Program-made: the position numbers and the translations under genes
Shown: positions 1 through 9,148 of the stretch, piece by piece
Layout: every line of letters starts with the position of its first letter
How positions within the stretch are numbered: position 1 is the first letter of the stretch
The notes under the pieces: model-generated
What the model saw: only the letters and a program-made list of their open reading frames with translations
Databases searched by the model: none
What the model was told of the DNA's origin: nothing
DNA from: a bacterium
Lineage (GTDB): Bacteria > Verrucomicrobiota > Verrucomicrobiia > Limisphaerales > UBA11358
DNA length: 47,356 nucleotides
Direction of reading: 5' to 3'
Assembly: GCA_021780905.1 (NCBI GenBank)
Contig: JAJXXW010000022.1
Coordinates: 1-47,356 of the forward strand

Positions 1-604
1 ACCCCGCCAAACTCGCCGCCCATGTCCGCCAGCAGCCCGCCGCCACGCTTCACGAAATCAAGGCGGTCTTTCACGTCAGCCACAACGCCGTTTGGGTTTC
101 GCTCCGGAAGCTGGGCATCACGCTAAAAAAAACTCGTAAAATACCGGGAGCGGAACGCGGTGCAACGCCGGCTCTTCCGGCGCGAGGTGGCAAAACTGGC
201 GCCCGGCCGCGTGTTTTATCTCGACGAATGCGGCGTGGATCACCGGCTGTATCGCACCCGAGGTCGCGCTCCCAGAAATGAGCGGCTCTAGCAGGACGTG
301 CCGGGCCTGCGCCGTGGGCGCACCAGCTTCCTCGCCGCCAGCCAGGGCGGGAAGCTTGATCGCGCCGCTGACCTTTGAGGGACCCTGCACCACGGAGGTG
401 GTGGATGCGTATTTTCCGCGGGTGCTGTTGCCGGCGCTGCCGTGCGGCAGCGGGCTGCGAACGGATGTTATTGCCGCCCTACTGCCGGACCTCAATCCGA
501 TTGAACACCTGTGGGCTGCGCTCAAGGCCCGTCTCCGGCCTGGCCTCCCCACCGCCGCCACCCCAGCCCTTTTCATCGGCCATATATGCCTATGTTATTG
601 TTAA
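1..604 (+). pseudogene. IS630-family transposase remnant, frameshifted, 5' end outside the window
   Basis: Three reading frames together give an IS630-type transposase. The start of the window encodes a helix-turn-helix-like stretch (HNAVWVSLRKLGI). Near 218-236 a second frame gives YLDECGVD, resembling the first catalytic Asp region. Near 478-530 another frame gives LPDLNPIEHLWAALK, the classic third-acidic-residue motif of IS630 elements. The frames are separated by frameshifts and a stop (near 289), so no intact protein can be made. After about 590 the sequence becomes AT-rich and no longer looks like transposase, although a frame at about 640-740 (EELRPLCE) might be a further C-terminal scrap. 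The family call rests on the NPIEHLW motif and is fairly secure; the exact ends are not. Confidence 0.8.
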
Positions 605-759
605 ATACTATAAAAAGTGAAAACGCTCTAATCCGACGGAAGCCATCGGCGAGGAACTGCGTCCGCTGTGTGAAACTGCCGGAAACGTGCGGAGGTTGGT
701 CGCTCATCCCTGGCTCGTTAAACAAGCAAACGGTCTCGCAACCGTGAATGGTGGTGTTA

Positions 760-921
760 TTACATGCTCATGGCCGAAGGCAGATGCGGCTGTGCCTTGG
801 GCCAGAGATTTTCGATGACCGGCAGCATTACGCCGATGAGCGCGCCGATCACGATGGCCATCAGCGCCGTCTGGAGCAGATGCTTTACGCCTTGCGAAAG
901 CAGGTCGCGACGGCATTCCAC
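760..921 (-). CDS. Possible small membrane protein, 53 aa
   Basis: On the reverse strand a GTG codon at 921 opens a 53-residue frame ending in TAA at 760. The middle is strongly hydrophobic (LLQTALMAIVIGALIGVML), consistent with one membrane-spanning helix, flanked by a charged N-terminus (ECRRDLL) and a short polar C-terminus. An in-frame stop lies shortly before the GTG and there is no clear ribosome-binding site. It lies downstream of the LamG gene, beyond a strong hairpin, so it is unlikely to share that transcript. I do not recognise a family. It may be a real small protein, the C-terminal scrap of a decayed membrane protein, or chance. Confidence 0.3.
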   Translation of the reverse strand: MECRRDLLSQGVKHLLQTALMAIVIGALIGVMLPVIENLWPKAQPHLPSAMSM

Positions 922-984
922 ATAGTCGCCGTCAGTGATTTAAAGTTTCCGATGCTTTTTTCCGACACCATCAGAGACACCACG

Positions 985-1010
985 CGGGCCGGATCTGACG
1001 ATCCGGCCCG
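985..1010 (-). terminator. Perfect hairpin downstream of the LamG gene
   Basis: An 11-bp perfect inverted repeat (CGGGCCGGATC / GATCCGGCCCG) with a 4-nt loop lies 26 bases beyond the stop of the reverse-strand LamG gene. It is well placed to end that transcript. No T-run follows on the reverse strand, so it is not a classical intrinsic terminator; it could act with Rho or as a 3'-end stabiliser. Confidence 0.5.
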
Positions 1011-1036
1011 GTGATGAAACGGCGACGCAACTCCAG

Positions 1037-2878
1037 TTACTTCAACCGGTAAAACGCCTGCGGACCAGCGCCCACATTGTTGGTGAAGCTGAAGTCGCCG
1101 GTCACGGCATCGCCGTTGGCCGCATTCACTTGCGTCCACCCGGCCTGCCCAAGGGTGAGATCCGTGCTCATCCACAGGGTGGCAGTTTGACCGCGTCCCG
1201 CCGTGCCGCTGATGACGAAGTTGCCGTTGCCGTCCGGGGGCGTCACGGCCACGGTGTTGGTCACGGTTGGAACTCCCGCCGCCGCGTAGAGCGAAGCCAC
1301 CTGCGCCGGAGTCAGTGCGTAATCAAAAACCGCCACGTCGGAAATGGACCATGAGGAGCCAGCGCCGATAACCATATTGTTCAAACTGAAATCATGCGCC
1401 CCCAAAGTGGTGGTGTTGTCAGTATTGGTGCCGGCCAATCCATTCAAATAAAGTATGGTTTGGTTTGTATCCGCCACCATGGTGACAAAGACCCACTGGT
1501 TGGACGGGGCATACAGCAGCGGAGTTGATCCCCCGTTATAAGTTCCAGTCAATTGCGCGCCGATCTGGTTGTATTGCATGCCCGGACTGCCGGAAGGCCC
1601 GAAGGCAAATCCACAGTGCCCGGTGACGATATCGGTCGGGCTGTCAAATGGCCGGGAGTAAACCACCGCCCCGTAACCCGGCGCCAGCTTCAGCCAGAGG
1701 CTGAAGGAAAAACTGCTCGCGGCGAGCGGTTGCGGCGGAATGATGACGGCGTTGTTGCCGCCGGGAAACGTGGCGCAGGTCGCCCCGCCAAAACCCGGGT
1801 AAGGCACGCCCGCCGCCCCGGTATTGAAAATGGTGGTGGCCGCCAGGGAGGCATTGGCGTTGGTGCCCCAACTGCCGAGGTTGGTGCAGGTGATTGGCAC
1901 CAAGGCGGACGGTGGCGCGAATGGTCCCGACTCGTTCAACGGCCAATAACCCACCGGGCCATCGGCCAGGATAGTGTTTGTGTAGGTGGCGGAACTGTTC
2001 GTCGCCGCATAATGGTTGGCGACTTGAGCGGCGGTTAATTCGTAAGGATAAATCGCCGCATGGGCCAGCCAGGTATTTTCGAGGATGGTCGATGGCGTGG
2101 CATTTGCGCTCCCGCCGAGGCGAATTTTTTGGGTGGAGAGAGTGCTGGGCGTATACCATTTGCCGGCGGCGAAGTTGTTGGTGAGCATCGGAAGACCATC
2201 GACGTAACATATAACATGGTTTGTGCTCCAGGCATAAACCACATGATCCCAATGCCCCGGGGTAAGGCCTTGCGTCACAGTGCAATTGACATTAGCAAAA
2301 TCGTTGCTCGTTCCACCGGTCGTAGTGCGGATCCGGCAATAATAGTTCTTGGCGCCCGTATTGGGTTGTGAAGCCCCATTATTATCACAGAAAAACACGA
2401 AACCTCTGTAATCGTTGCCTGCGGAGGTATCGGCACCGCCAGACATCACGGTGCCCACGACAGGAATATTGGTGCGCAACACCCAGCACTCAATGCTCAT
2501 GGAAAAGTTCGTGAGCAGTTGCGGGATGTGATCCATCTCGAGGTAATCAGGCGTGCTGCTGACGTTCGTGGTGTAATTCTGCCCCGCATTGAAGAAGGGG
2601 GCCGTGTCGCCGGCGACCGCGCTCGGATACACCCCCACGTTGGTGATGGACATATACCGGCCATTGCCGATCGCGCCGACGCTGCCGTAATTCGTCGCCG
2701 TGCCGGTGACCAGACTGGCAACATTGGTGGACACAGGTTCATTCAGCCGCCAATAGCCGACCGGATTGAGATTGGTGACTGCGGCGGGATAATCCGCCCA
2801 AGCGGGCAGCGCCGCAGCGAACAACAGGATTACGAACGCCAGCAGACCGCACGCAGTCAATGGATGTTTTGTTTTCAT
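1037..2878 (-). CDS. Secreted protein with two LamG (concanavalin-like) domains, 613 aa
   Basis: The N-terminus is a signal peptide: Lys-rich start, hydrophobic core (LLAFVILLFAAALPAWA), probable cleavage after AWA. Two tandem jelly-roll modules follow, each opening with a PVGYW-LNE motif (about residues 40 and 308) and each carrying the WxHVVY/WVFVTMV and YVDG/YLNG strand motifs of LamG-like folds (about 30-295 and 303-540). The last 70 residues form a small β-rich module ending in FYRLK, an ending I associate with many exported verrucomicrobial proteins. The protein is probably secreted or surface-held and binds glycans or other proteins; no catalytic residues are visible. It is a single-gene unit between transposase relics. 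The LamG call is strong, the ligand unknown. Confidence 0.85.
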   Translation of the reverse strand: MKTKHPLTACGLLAFVILLFAAALPAWADYPAAVTNLNPVGYWRLNEPVSTNVASLVTGTATNYGSVGAIGNGRYMSITNVGVYPSAVAGDTAPFFNAGQNYTTNVSSTPDYLEMDHIPQLLTNFSMSIECWVLRTNIPVVGTVMSGGADTSAGNDYRGFVFFCDNNGASQPNTGAKNYYCRIRTTTGGTSNDFANVNCTVTQGLTPGHWDHVVYAWSTNHVICYVDGLPMLTNNFAAGKWYTPSTLSTQKIRLGGSANATPSTILENTWLAHAAIYPYELTAAQVANHYAATNSSATYTNTILADGPVGYWPLNESGPFAPPSALVPITCTNLGSWGTNANASLAATTIFNTGAAGVPYPGFGGATCATFPGGNNAVIIPPQPLAASSFSFSLWLKLAPGYGAVVYSRPFDSPTDIVTGHCGFAFGPSGSPGMQYNQIGAQLTGTYNGGSTPLLYAPSNQWVFVTMVADTNQTILYLNGLAGTNTDNTTTLGAHDFSLNNMVIGAGSSWSISDVAVFDYALTPAQVASLYAAAGVPTVTNTVAVTPPDGNGNFVISGTAGRGQTATLWMSTDLTLGQAGWTQVNAANGDAVTGDFSFTNNVGAGPQAFYRLK

Positions 2879-3119
2879 TTTTGTTGGTTTTAGTTTTTTG
2901 GTTTACTTGCCGCACGCCAGCCAGAACAAACGGCATATTTTTAATCGGGTAATGATGAGATCACGACCATCACACCGGCCAAGCAAATAAGGCAACATGG
3001 GCCGCCAAACCATGCCTGAATTCACTAAAGTAAAGGTGAATTTAACACAATTTTTCAAAGAAAACTACTACCATTTTGCGTTAAAAAACGTCTCCTTTTG
3101 CGTCTGGCTTCTTGTGTTC

Positions 3120-4037
3120 CGCTGTAGTTGAGATTTGGACAGTCCTGCTGCTCCCAGTCTTGGTGCCGAGCCGTCGTCCGAACCGCGGCCGGGGCTGGCC
3201 GCACGTGCAGTGTGTGCGCTGGAACGTTCGATGCAACGCCTCGTGCTCGCCAGCGATCAAAGCCTCGGCCCTCTGGAAATCCAAGCCGCTCACGACGTCC
3301 AGGAATGGCTCCGCCAAACCCTGGAGCGCGGCGCCCAAGCCAAAGCCGACGCCACGCCACCGCTCTGCCCGGTCTGCGCCAGGCAACTCCACCGCGTGTC
3401 CCCGGGGCACTCGCGCAGCTTCGATGCGTGATTTGGTTCGATCACCGTAAAACGCGCCCGCGGCTTCTACAAACGCTGCGGCAAGTGGCGTGTGCCGGCT
3501 GATGCGGCCCTGGGCCTGGAAGAAACGCCGGCTATTCACCGGCAGTGCAGGACATGGCGGCGCTCCTGGTCAGCAAGATGCCCGTCGAAGAAGCCGGTGC
3601 CATGCTCGAACACGTCGCGGGCGTCAGGTTGCCCCGCGCCAACCTGGATCGGGAAGCACATCGCCGGAAGGAACGCGCGTTTTGGCGACGACAAGGAAAA
3701 GCTCAAAAGCCGGCTTAAACCCTTGGTCAAACCACTCCAGAACCAATCCGCGCTCAAAGTGATCGGGCAACTGGAAGCAGCCGTGGCCCAAGCAGTGGAA
3801 TACTTCCGCGAACATCGGGAACGCATGGACTGCCGGGCCGGCGGGCGCGCCGGCGAACCGATGGGCGGCGGTCCACTGGAAGCCATCTGCCGGCAAGCCC
3901 CATGCCGCTTCAAGCGCACGGACCAGTTCTGGAGTGTCAAAGGCGACGAAGCCTTGCCCGGTCTGGAAACCTTCTGGCGTAACGGCCGCTGGCACCGGCT
4001 CTTCCCTCACACGTCTTTCAACCCCGCAAGAAATTGA
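3120..4037 (+). pseudogene. ISKra4-like transposase remnant with central deletion
   Basis: Pieces in several frames resemble the two ends of an ISKra4-type transposase. The N-terminal part (about 3,200-3,430) gives CPVCARQLHR and SPGHSRSFDA, then after a frameshift GSITVKRARGFYKRCGKW (zinc-ribbon-like), then MAALLVSKMPVEEAGAMLEHVAGV, which is the HTH-like part. Around 3,660-3,680 it jumps directly to the C-terminal part (KVIGQLEAAV, RERMDCRAGG, ETFWRNGRW). The central several hundred bases expected to hold the catalytic acidic residues are missing. It is therefore a non-autonomous relic. It ends 36 bases before the 3' end of the GHMP kinase gene on the other strand. Family assignment is moderately sure. 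Confidence 0.65.
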
Positions 4038-4073
4038 GATGCGCCCTTTGTCCACTCCCATAGGATTCCCAAT

Positions 4074-5054
4074 TCACGAGATGACGAGTTTTGTTCCCTC
4101 GAAATCGAACCGGAAGCGCACTTCCTTCAGGCCCGCCGTGCGCAGGGCGTGGCGCAGCTTGGCTTTGTCCTCCGCGTAAAACATCAGGAAGCCGCCGCCG
4201 CCCGCGCCGATGAGCTTGCCGCCGAGCGCGCCGCTGGCCAGCGCGAGGTCATACCATTCGTTGATCTTGGGATTGCTCATGCCGCCGCTGCGCTGCTTCT
4301 TGCGCTGCCAATGCACATCCATCAGCCGCGCGAATTCATGCAGGTCGCCGCGTTCCAGCGCCGCCTGACTTTGCAGGCCGAGGTCTTTGACGAAGTGCAG
4401 GTTTTCGATCATGGACTTGTCATCGGACTTCGATTTCACGTCCTGCTCCTTCAGAATCGCCGACGCGCTGCGCGAATAGCCGGTGAAAAACAGGAGCAGG
4501 TTGTCCTCCAAATTGTCGCGTGTCTCGTCGGAGACTTTCAACGGCCAAGCCTCGACTTTGCCGCCGGGCAAAAATTTGAAGCATGTCAATCCGCCGTAAG
4601 CCGCGATGTATTGATCCTGTTTGCCGATGGGTTCTTTCAACCGGTTAAGCTCGATGTCGCACGCTTGCTCGGCAAGTTCGGCGGGGTGAATCAAATCTTT
4701 TTTCTGCGCGTGCAAGGCTTTGAGCAGCGCTGTGGTGAAACTGCCGCTTGAACCAAGGCCTGTTCCTGCCGGAATGTCGGCCATGGAGGCAACTTCCAAT
4801 CCGCGCCCGTTCATTTCCAGCGCAGCAAACGCCTCGCGGATGATGGGATGCTCGACCTTGGTCGCGTCCTCGACGCGTTCGATGCGGGAATATTTCAGGA
4901 GCAGATCCGGCGTGAAATTTTCGTGGAGCGTGATGTAAACGTATTTGTCAATTGCCCCGGCAATGAGGAAGCCGCCAAACTTTTCGTAATACGACGGCAA
5001 ATCCGTGCCGCCGCCGCCGAGGCTGATACGCAGAGGTGAACGCGCGATAATCAT
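4074..5054 (-). CDS. hddA: GHMP kinase, D-glycero-D-manno-heptose 7-phosphate kinase-like, 326 aa
   Basis: The start chosen is the ATG at 5054 (MIIARSPLRISLGGGGTD), which overlaps the upstream gene's TGA as ATGA; a longer frame to 5186 only adds junk. The GHMP signature is clear: N-terminal RSPLRISLGGGGTDLP, the ATP loop PAGTGLGSSGSF (about 95-106), EPIGKQDQYIAAYGG in the middle, and GGKLIGAGGGGFLMFY near the C-terminus. Length and motifs match HddA-type kinases, which phosphorylate sedoheptulose-derived heptose 7-phosphate at C1 in GDP-D-heptose synthesis. It is the last gene of a four-gene operon. No heptose isomerase, bisphosphatase or guanylyltransferase is visible here, so the true substrate may be another sugar. 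Confidence 0.8.
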   Translation of the reverse strand: MIIARSPLRISLGGGGTDLPSYYEKFGGFLIAGAIDKYVYITLHENFTPDLLLKYSRIERVEDATKVEHPIIREAFAALEMNGRGLEVASMADIPAGTGLGSSGSFTTALLKALHAQKKDLIHPAELAEQACDIELNRLKEPIGKQDQYIAAYGGLTCFKFLPGGKVEAWPLKVSDETRDNLEDNLLLFFTGYSRSASAILKEQDVKSKSDDKSMIENLHFVKDLGLQSQAALERGDLHEFARLMDVHWQRKKQRSGGMSNPKINEWYDLALASGALGGKLIGAGGGGFLMFYAEDKAKLRHALRTAGLKEVRFRFDFEGTKLVIS

Positions 5055-6040
5055 AAATTTTTGAATCCGCTTTTTTCGTAAACGATTTCGACAATTTGGA
5101 GAGCCGCACGCGCCTCGGCAAGTCCGGCGTCGGGCGTGCGCTCCGCTTTGATATCCTGCTCGAACTTGGCCGTCTCCATTTTCCACGATTCGTCCGGGCC
5201 GGAAAATTCATAGACCTTCGTGTCGGGAATGCCCATCTCCGGTTTCATCTGGTAATGAAAAAGTTTTTCCACGCCGTAACTGCCGCCCAGCCCTTCAATG
5301 GCGAGCTTGGTGTGGCGGCCGTAAAGCTCGAAGGAAAAAAGATTCTTCCATTCCGTGCAACTGACGTGCAGCCAAGCCGTCTGACCTTTGGCCGTCTGCA
5401 GACTCAAAAACGCATTGTCGTCCACCGGCATTTTCCAGAAAAAGGTCGCCGCGTGGCCATCCACTTTGGGAAATTTGCCAAGAAACCAGCCGGCCAGATC
5501 AATCAGGTGGATGCCTTGGTCAATCAGTTCACCGCCACCGGAAAGCTTCTGGTTTGCGCGCCATTCCTGGTCGTAACCCACGCGTCCGCCGTGGCCGTAG
5601 CGCGCGCGCAGGAACATCAGTTCGCCCATGATTCCGGAATCAAAAATCTCCCGTGCCTTTTGAATTGCCGGATGATAACGATGATTGAAACCGACGCGCA
5701 CACAGACGCCGTGCTGCTTTTCGAGCGCGATCAATTCATCCAGTTGCCGCACAGAAATGCCGGCGGGTTTTTCAACGATGACGTGTTTGCCGGCACGAAT
5801 GGCGGCGGCGGAAATCGGGGCGAGTTCGGAATTGATGGTGGCGACAATCACCGCATCCACCTGCGGATCGGCAAGGGCTTGACGGAAATCAGCCACCGCG
5901 CGACCGGCTCCGGCGAGCTTCACCAATTCTTCCGCCCGCGCCAGATTCGTGTCGCACGCGATGGCAAGTTTGGAACCGGCGGGCAAGCCGGCCAGCCTTT
6001 TTTTTCCAATCAATCCGCAGCCGATGATGGCGTAGTTCAT
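5051..6040 (-). CDS. Gfo/Idh/MocA-family sugar oxidoreductase, 329 aa
   Basis: The N-terminal Rossmann fold shows IIGCGLIG (residues 5-12) and the family's EKP motif (VEKPAGI, 90-92), followed by the YHPAIQKAREI region and the C-terminal α/β domain containing GGGELIDQGIHLIDLAGW, a typical substrate-side His segment. The family oxidises or reduces sugar hydroxyls with NAD(P). The gene overlaps the kinase by four bases and follows the SDR gene with a one-base gap, so the set is almost certainly co-transcribed and acts on one sugar. Length is normal for the family. The specific reaction cannot be read from sequence; a 3-dehydrogenase role is common in polysaccharide loci. Confidence 0.85.
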   Translation of the reverse strand: MNYAIIGCGLIGKKRLAGLPAGSKLAIACDTNLARAEELVKLAGAGRAVADFRQALADPQVDAVIVATINSELAPISAAAIRAGKHVIVEKPAGISVRQLDELIALEKQHGVCVRVGFNHRYHPAIQKAREIFDSGIMGELMFLRARYGHGGRVGYDQEWRANQKLSGGGELIDQGIHLIDLAGWFLGKFPKVDGHAATFFWKMPVDDNAFLSLQTAKGQTAWLHVSCTEWKNLFSFELYGRHTKLAIEGLGGSYGVEKLFHYQMKPEMGIPDTKVYEFSGPDESWKMETAKFEQDIKAERTPDAGLAEARAALQIVEIVYEKSGFKNL

Positions 6041-6041
6041 G

Positions 6042-6839
6042 TCAAAATTTCTTGCCGCGATCTTCCGGGACGATGCGGCGCAAAGTGTAAATATCAGACT
6101 TCATCAGTTCGTCGCGCAGAGCGGGGAGATTTTGCCACGGATCCCACGGCGTGCTGATGAGCTTGCCGCTGATGCCATCGCTTTGCGCGGAAAGCAGCGT
6201 TTCGACAAGGCCGAGAACTTTAGCGAGCTTGGCGTCGTTGTCGCGCGACATTTTGGCGGCGGATTCAAATTCCTTTTGTCCGGCCAGCTTTTCGCCGCGC
6301 GCCAAAACTTCCTCGGTCATCTTGGTGAAAATCGCGCCAGGCGCAATGGCGTTGATGTCCAGCTTTTCATCCTGCCATTCGGAAGCGAGCATTTCGACGA
6401 GCCGGATAACGCCGGTCTTCGCCACACCGTAAGCCGCAAAATTCGGCCGCGGACTCGTGGAACCGCCGCCGGAAAAACAAATCACCTTGGCGCGGGCGGT
6501 GGTTTTTTTCAGTAGTGGATAAAAGGCGCGGATGGCGAAAAACGTCCCGTCCAGATTCACCGCAAGATTTTTGCGCCAAGCAAGCGGATCAATTTTCATC
6601 GCCGGCCCGATGGGTTCCTGGATACCGGCACAGCAAATCAGCGCATCGAGCGAAGTCCATTTTTCGGCAATTTTTTTGGCGCAACCGTCCACCGCGTGCC
6701 AGTCGCCGACATCGCATTGAAAACTAAAGCCGGTCTGCGGCGAGCGGGCGAGCCGACAGACTTCATGACCGCGCGCGGCGAGCGCGTCGGCAAGGAATCG
6801 GCCGATGCCGCTGCTGCTGCCGGTGATGGCGATTTTCAT
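6042..6839 (-). CDS. Short-chain dehydrogenase/reductase, 265 aa
   Basis: A classical SDR: nucleotide motif TGSSSGIG (6-13), CCAG (69-72), catalytic Ser near 123 (CFSGGGS) and Tyr137-x3-Lys141 (YGVAK). FabG-like annotations are common for such proteins, but the neighbours are sugar enzymes, so a keto-sugar reduction or dehydrogenation is more likely. About 45 residues after the active-site lysine the sequence carries a Lys/Glu-rich insertion (EEVLARGEKLAGQKEFESAAK) before the C-terminal loop. It sits between the epimerase (9-base gap) and the Gfo/Idh gene in the same direction. Cofactor preference is not obvious. Confidence 0.8.
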   Translation of the reverse strand: MKIAITGSSSGIGRFLADALAARGHEVCRLARSPQTGFSFQCDVGDWHAVDGCAKKIAEKWTSLDALICCAGIQEPIGPAMKIDPLAWRKNLAVNLDGTFFAIRAFYPLLKKTTARAKVICFSGGGSTSPRPNFAAYGVAKTGVIRLVEMLASEWQDEKLDINAIAPGAIFTKMTEEVLARGEKLAGQKEFESAAKMSRDNDAKLAKVLGLVETLLSAQSDGISGKLISTPWDPWQNLPALRDELMKSDIYTLRRIVPEDRGKKF

Positions 6840-6848
6840 TTCAGAATT

Positions 6849-7823
6849 TCAGTGGCGCGTTTCATAGACCCACTGGTTGGCCTGCAACCAGTGGAGCGTG
6901 CGGATGATGCCCTGTTCAATCGTCAGCGCGGGTTTCCAGCCGGTGCCTTGAATTTTTTTGGTGTCGAGAAAAATGAAGGGGTTGTCGCCGACCCAGCCGC
7001 GACTGCCGCCGGTGTATTCCAATTTGGGTTTCAAGCCCAGCGCGCCGGCAATGTAGCCGATGGAATTGTTGACCTGAACATATTCGTCGGTGCCGAGATT
7101 GTAAATTTCGACTTGGTGCTTTGCTTTCAACGCCGTGTTGAGGTTCATGACGTGGAGCATCGCGCTGACACAATCCTGAACGTAGAGGTAACTTTTCCGC
7201 TGTGAGCCGTCGCCGAGAATCTTCAGTCGGTCGGGATGCTCCAGGAGTTGCTTGTAGAAATCAAAAATATGACCGTGCGTGTAGCGTTCGCCGAGAATCG
7301 AGACGAAACGAAAAATGTAGCCCTCGAATTTGAAGCCTTCGCAGTAGCTGGAAATCATGCCTTCACCGGAAACCTTGGATGCGGCGTAGAGCGAGGTTTG
7401 GATGGGAAACGGCGCGTCTTCCGGCGTGGGAATTTTTTCGGCCTCGCCATAAACGCTGCCGGTCGAGGAAAACGCGATGCGCCGGATGCCGTTCGCGCGC
7501 ATCGCTTCGAGCACGTTGAAGGTCGCGACGGTGTTTTGCTGCAAATCCCTCGCCGGATGTTCGAGGCCGAAACGCACATCGGCGTTCGCGGCGAGGTGGA
7601 AAACCGTGTCGCAACCGGCTATCGCCCGCGTCAGCGCGGACAAATCGAGATTGTCGCCTTCAATGAGCTGGAAATTTTTTTGCGCCAGCGCGCCGGCAAG
7701 GAATTTCCGCTGGCCGGTGGAGAAATTATCCCAGCCGACGACGGTTTTGCCGGCGGCCAGCAACCGGTCGGCGAGCGTGCTGCCGATGAAGCCGGCGACG
7801 CCGGTGATAAAAATCTGGTTCAT
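6849..7823 (-). CDS. NAD-dependent nucleotide-sugar epimerase/dehydratase, 324 aa
   Basis: Extended SDR with GVAGFIG (8-14), the WDNFSTG acidic β2 turn that binds NAD ribose, FHLAANADVR, and catalytic SSTGSVYGE plus Tyr146-x3-Lys150 (YAASK). Overall layout is that of UDP-glucose 4-epimerase-like enzymes. It is the first gene of the reverse-strand sugar operon and therefore probably sets the configuration of the sugar nucleotide used by the three genes behind it. Its start is 164 bases from the divergent radical SAM gene, so promoters for both units should lie in that gap. Exact substrate (UDP-, GDP- or CDP-sugar) is not determinable. Confidence 0.85.
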   Translation of the reverse strand: MNQIFITGVAGFIGSTLADRLLAAGKTVVGWDNFSTGQRKFLAGALAQKNFQLIEGDNLDLSALTRAIAGCDTVFHLAANADVRFGLEHPARDLQQNTVATFNVLEAMRANGIRRIAFSSTGSVYGEAEKIPTPEDAPFPIQTSLYAASKVSGEGMISSYCEGFKFEGYIFRFVSILGERYTHGHIFDFYKQLLEHPDRLKILGDGSQRKSYLYVQDCVSAMLHVMNLNTALKAKHQVEIYNLGTDEYVQVNNSIGYIAGALGLKPKLEYTGGSRGWVGDNPFIFLDTKKIQGTGWKPALTIEQGIIRTLHWLQANQWVYETRH

Positions 7824-7987
7824 TTTGCGGCCCGAAGTTTAGTGTCCTGCCGCCACCGTTGCCAACATTTTTGACGGCGAACGCGGATCGACTGCGACCA
7901 GTGCGCCGGCTGATCCGCATATTAGCTTTGCAGTCCGCCGGCCTAACGCCCATAATTTACCGATAGAAATTGCGAACAAAACAGGCC

Positions 7988-9148
7988 ATGATGAAGCGTT
8001 TATTTAAACAGGTCTACCATCTGGTGCATACCCACGGCTGGCTGGCGGATTGGGTTTATCAGTTGGCCCGGCCCGGCAAACGCCTCGCCTCGCGGTGGCG
8101 GAAATGGCAGGCGCTGCGTCACCCGGTGACGCCGGAGGCGCTTTACCCGGTTCGCCAACTGACTGGCTTGCACGGCCTGATTATTGGCGTGACCAACATC
8201 TGCAACGCGCGCTGTGTTTTTTGCGCCTACCCGCGGGCGGTTGATGCCAAGGAATTAAAAGGCGGCGTGATGTCCTTTGCCATTTTCAAGAAAGTGGTGG
8301 ATGAATGGCGGGCGCTGGGCGGCGACAACATTGACTTGACTCATACCGTCGGCGATCCGCTGATCGACCCGGGCTTGATCGAGAAAATCAATTACGGCTT
8401 CAAGACCGCCGGGATGAAAAAAATCACCTTTATCACCAACGGCATCCTGCTCAACCGGAACGACAATTACCGGAAACTCATTGATGCCGGCGTGAGTGAG
8501 ATTTACATCAGCACCTCGGGGGTTGACCGGGAGGACTACGAAAAAACCTATGGCGTCCAGCATTATGATGAAATGCTGTCTGGTGTCCACAACCTGCTGC
8601 GTTACAACCGCGAGCGAGGCGAACCCACTTTCATCGCCATCCGCTTTCGCAACGGCAAAGCGCCCAGCCAGATCATCGCCGCCAAAGAATTTCAGGAAAA
8701 AATCAGACCCTTTTTCTCCGCCCGCGTCCGGTGCAACTTCACGGTGGATTTCGACAACTGGGGCGGCCTCATCCGGCAGGAGGAATTGACGGGCCGGATG
8801 CGGCTGCGCACAATCGACAATGACACGAACATCCCGTGCGGCGGGCTGTTTTCGTTCATGGTGCGGTTTGACGGCAGCGTGCGCCTCTGCGGCTGCCGGT
8901 TCAAACGCAGCGACATGGATGACATGGTGGTCGGCAACATCAAAGACCGCAGCCTGCTGGAAATCTCCCAGTCGCCGGAGGCCTGGAAAATCATCGAGGG
9001 TTTCTACGTTGGGAAACGCCCGGAGACCTGTCTGGATTGCACCTTGTATTCGCCCGTCAACGCCCAATTCGTCCGGGGCCGCGCGCAACGGATCAACGGC
9101 CATTTAACGGGAACCACCGCGCCGGTCAGCGGCGATGTTTTTCAATGA
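7988..9148 (+). CDS. Radical SAM/SPASM-type enzyme, 386 aa
   Basis: The radical SAM cluster motif CxxxCxxC is present (C72, C76, C79 in NICNARCVFCAY). The C-terminal part has further cysteines (CGGLFSFMVRFDG, then LCGCRF, then ETCLDCTLYSP) in the layout of a SPASM/twitch auxiliary iron-sulfur domain. I use the ATG at 7988 (followed by a second ATG at 7991); a TTG further upstream is less likely. Its stop overlaps the start of an FkbM methyltransferase (ATGA), suggesting coupled translation. In polysaccharide loci such enzymes may modify sugars or lipids; SPASM members also modify peptides, but no small precursor-peptide gene is visible next to it. The substrate is unknown. Confidence 0.85.
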   Translation: MMKRLFKQVYHLVHTHGWLADWVYQLARPGKRLASRWRKWQALRHPVTPEALYPVRQLTGLHGLIIGVTNICNARCVFCAYPRAVDAKELKGGVMSFAIFKKVVDEWRALGGDNIDLTHTVGDPLIDPGLIEKINYGFKTAGMKKITFITNGILLNRNDNYRKLIDAGVSEIYISTSGVDREDYEKTYGVQHYDEMLSGVHNLLRYNRERGEPTFIAIRFRNGKAPSQIIAAKEFQEKIRPFFSARVRCNFTVDFDNWGGLIRQEELTGRMRLRTIDNDTNIPCGGLFSFMVRFDGSVRLCGCRFKRSDMDDMVVGNIKDRSLLEISQSPEAWKIIEGFYVGKRPETCLDCTLYSPVNAQFVRGRAQRINGHLTGTTAPVSGDVFQ

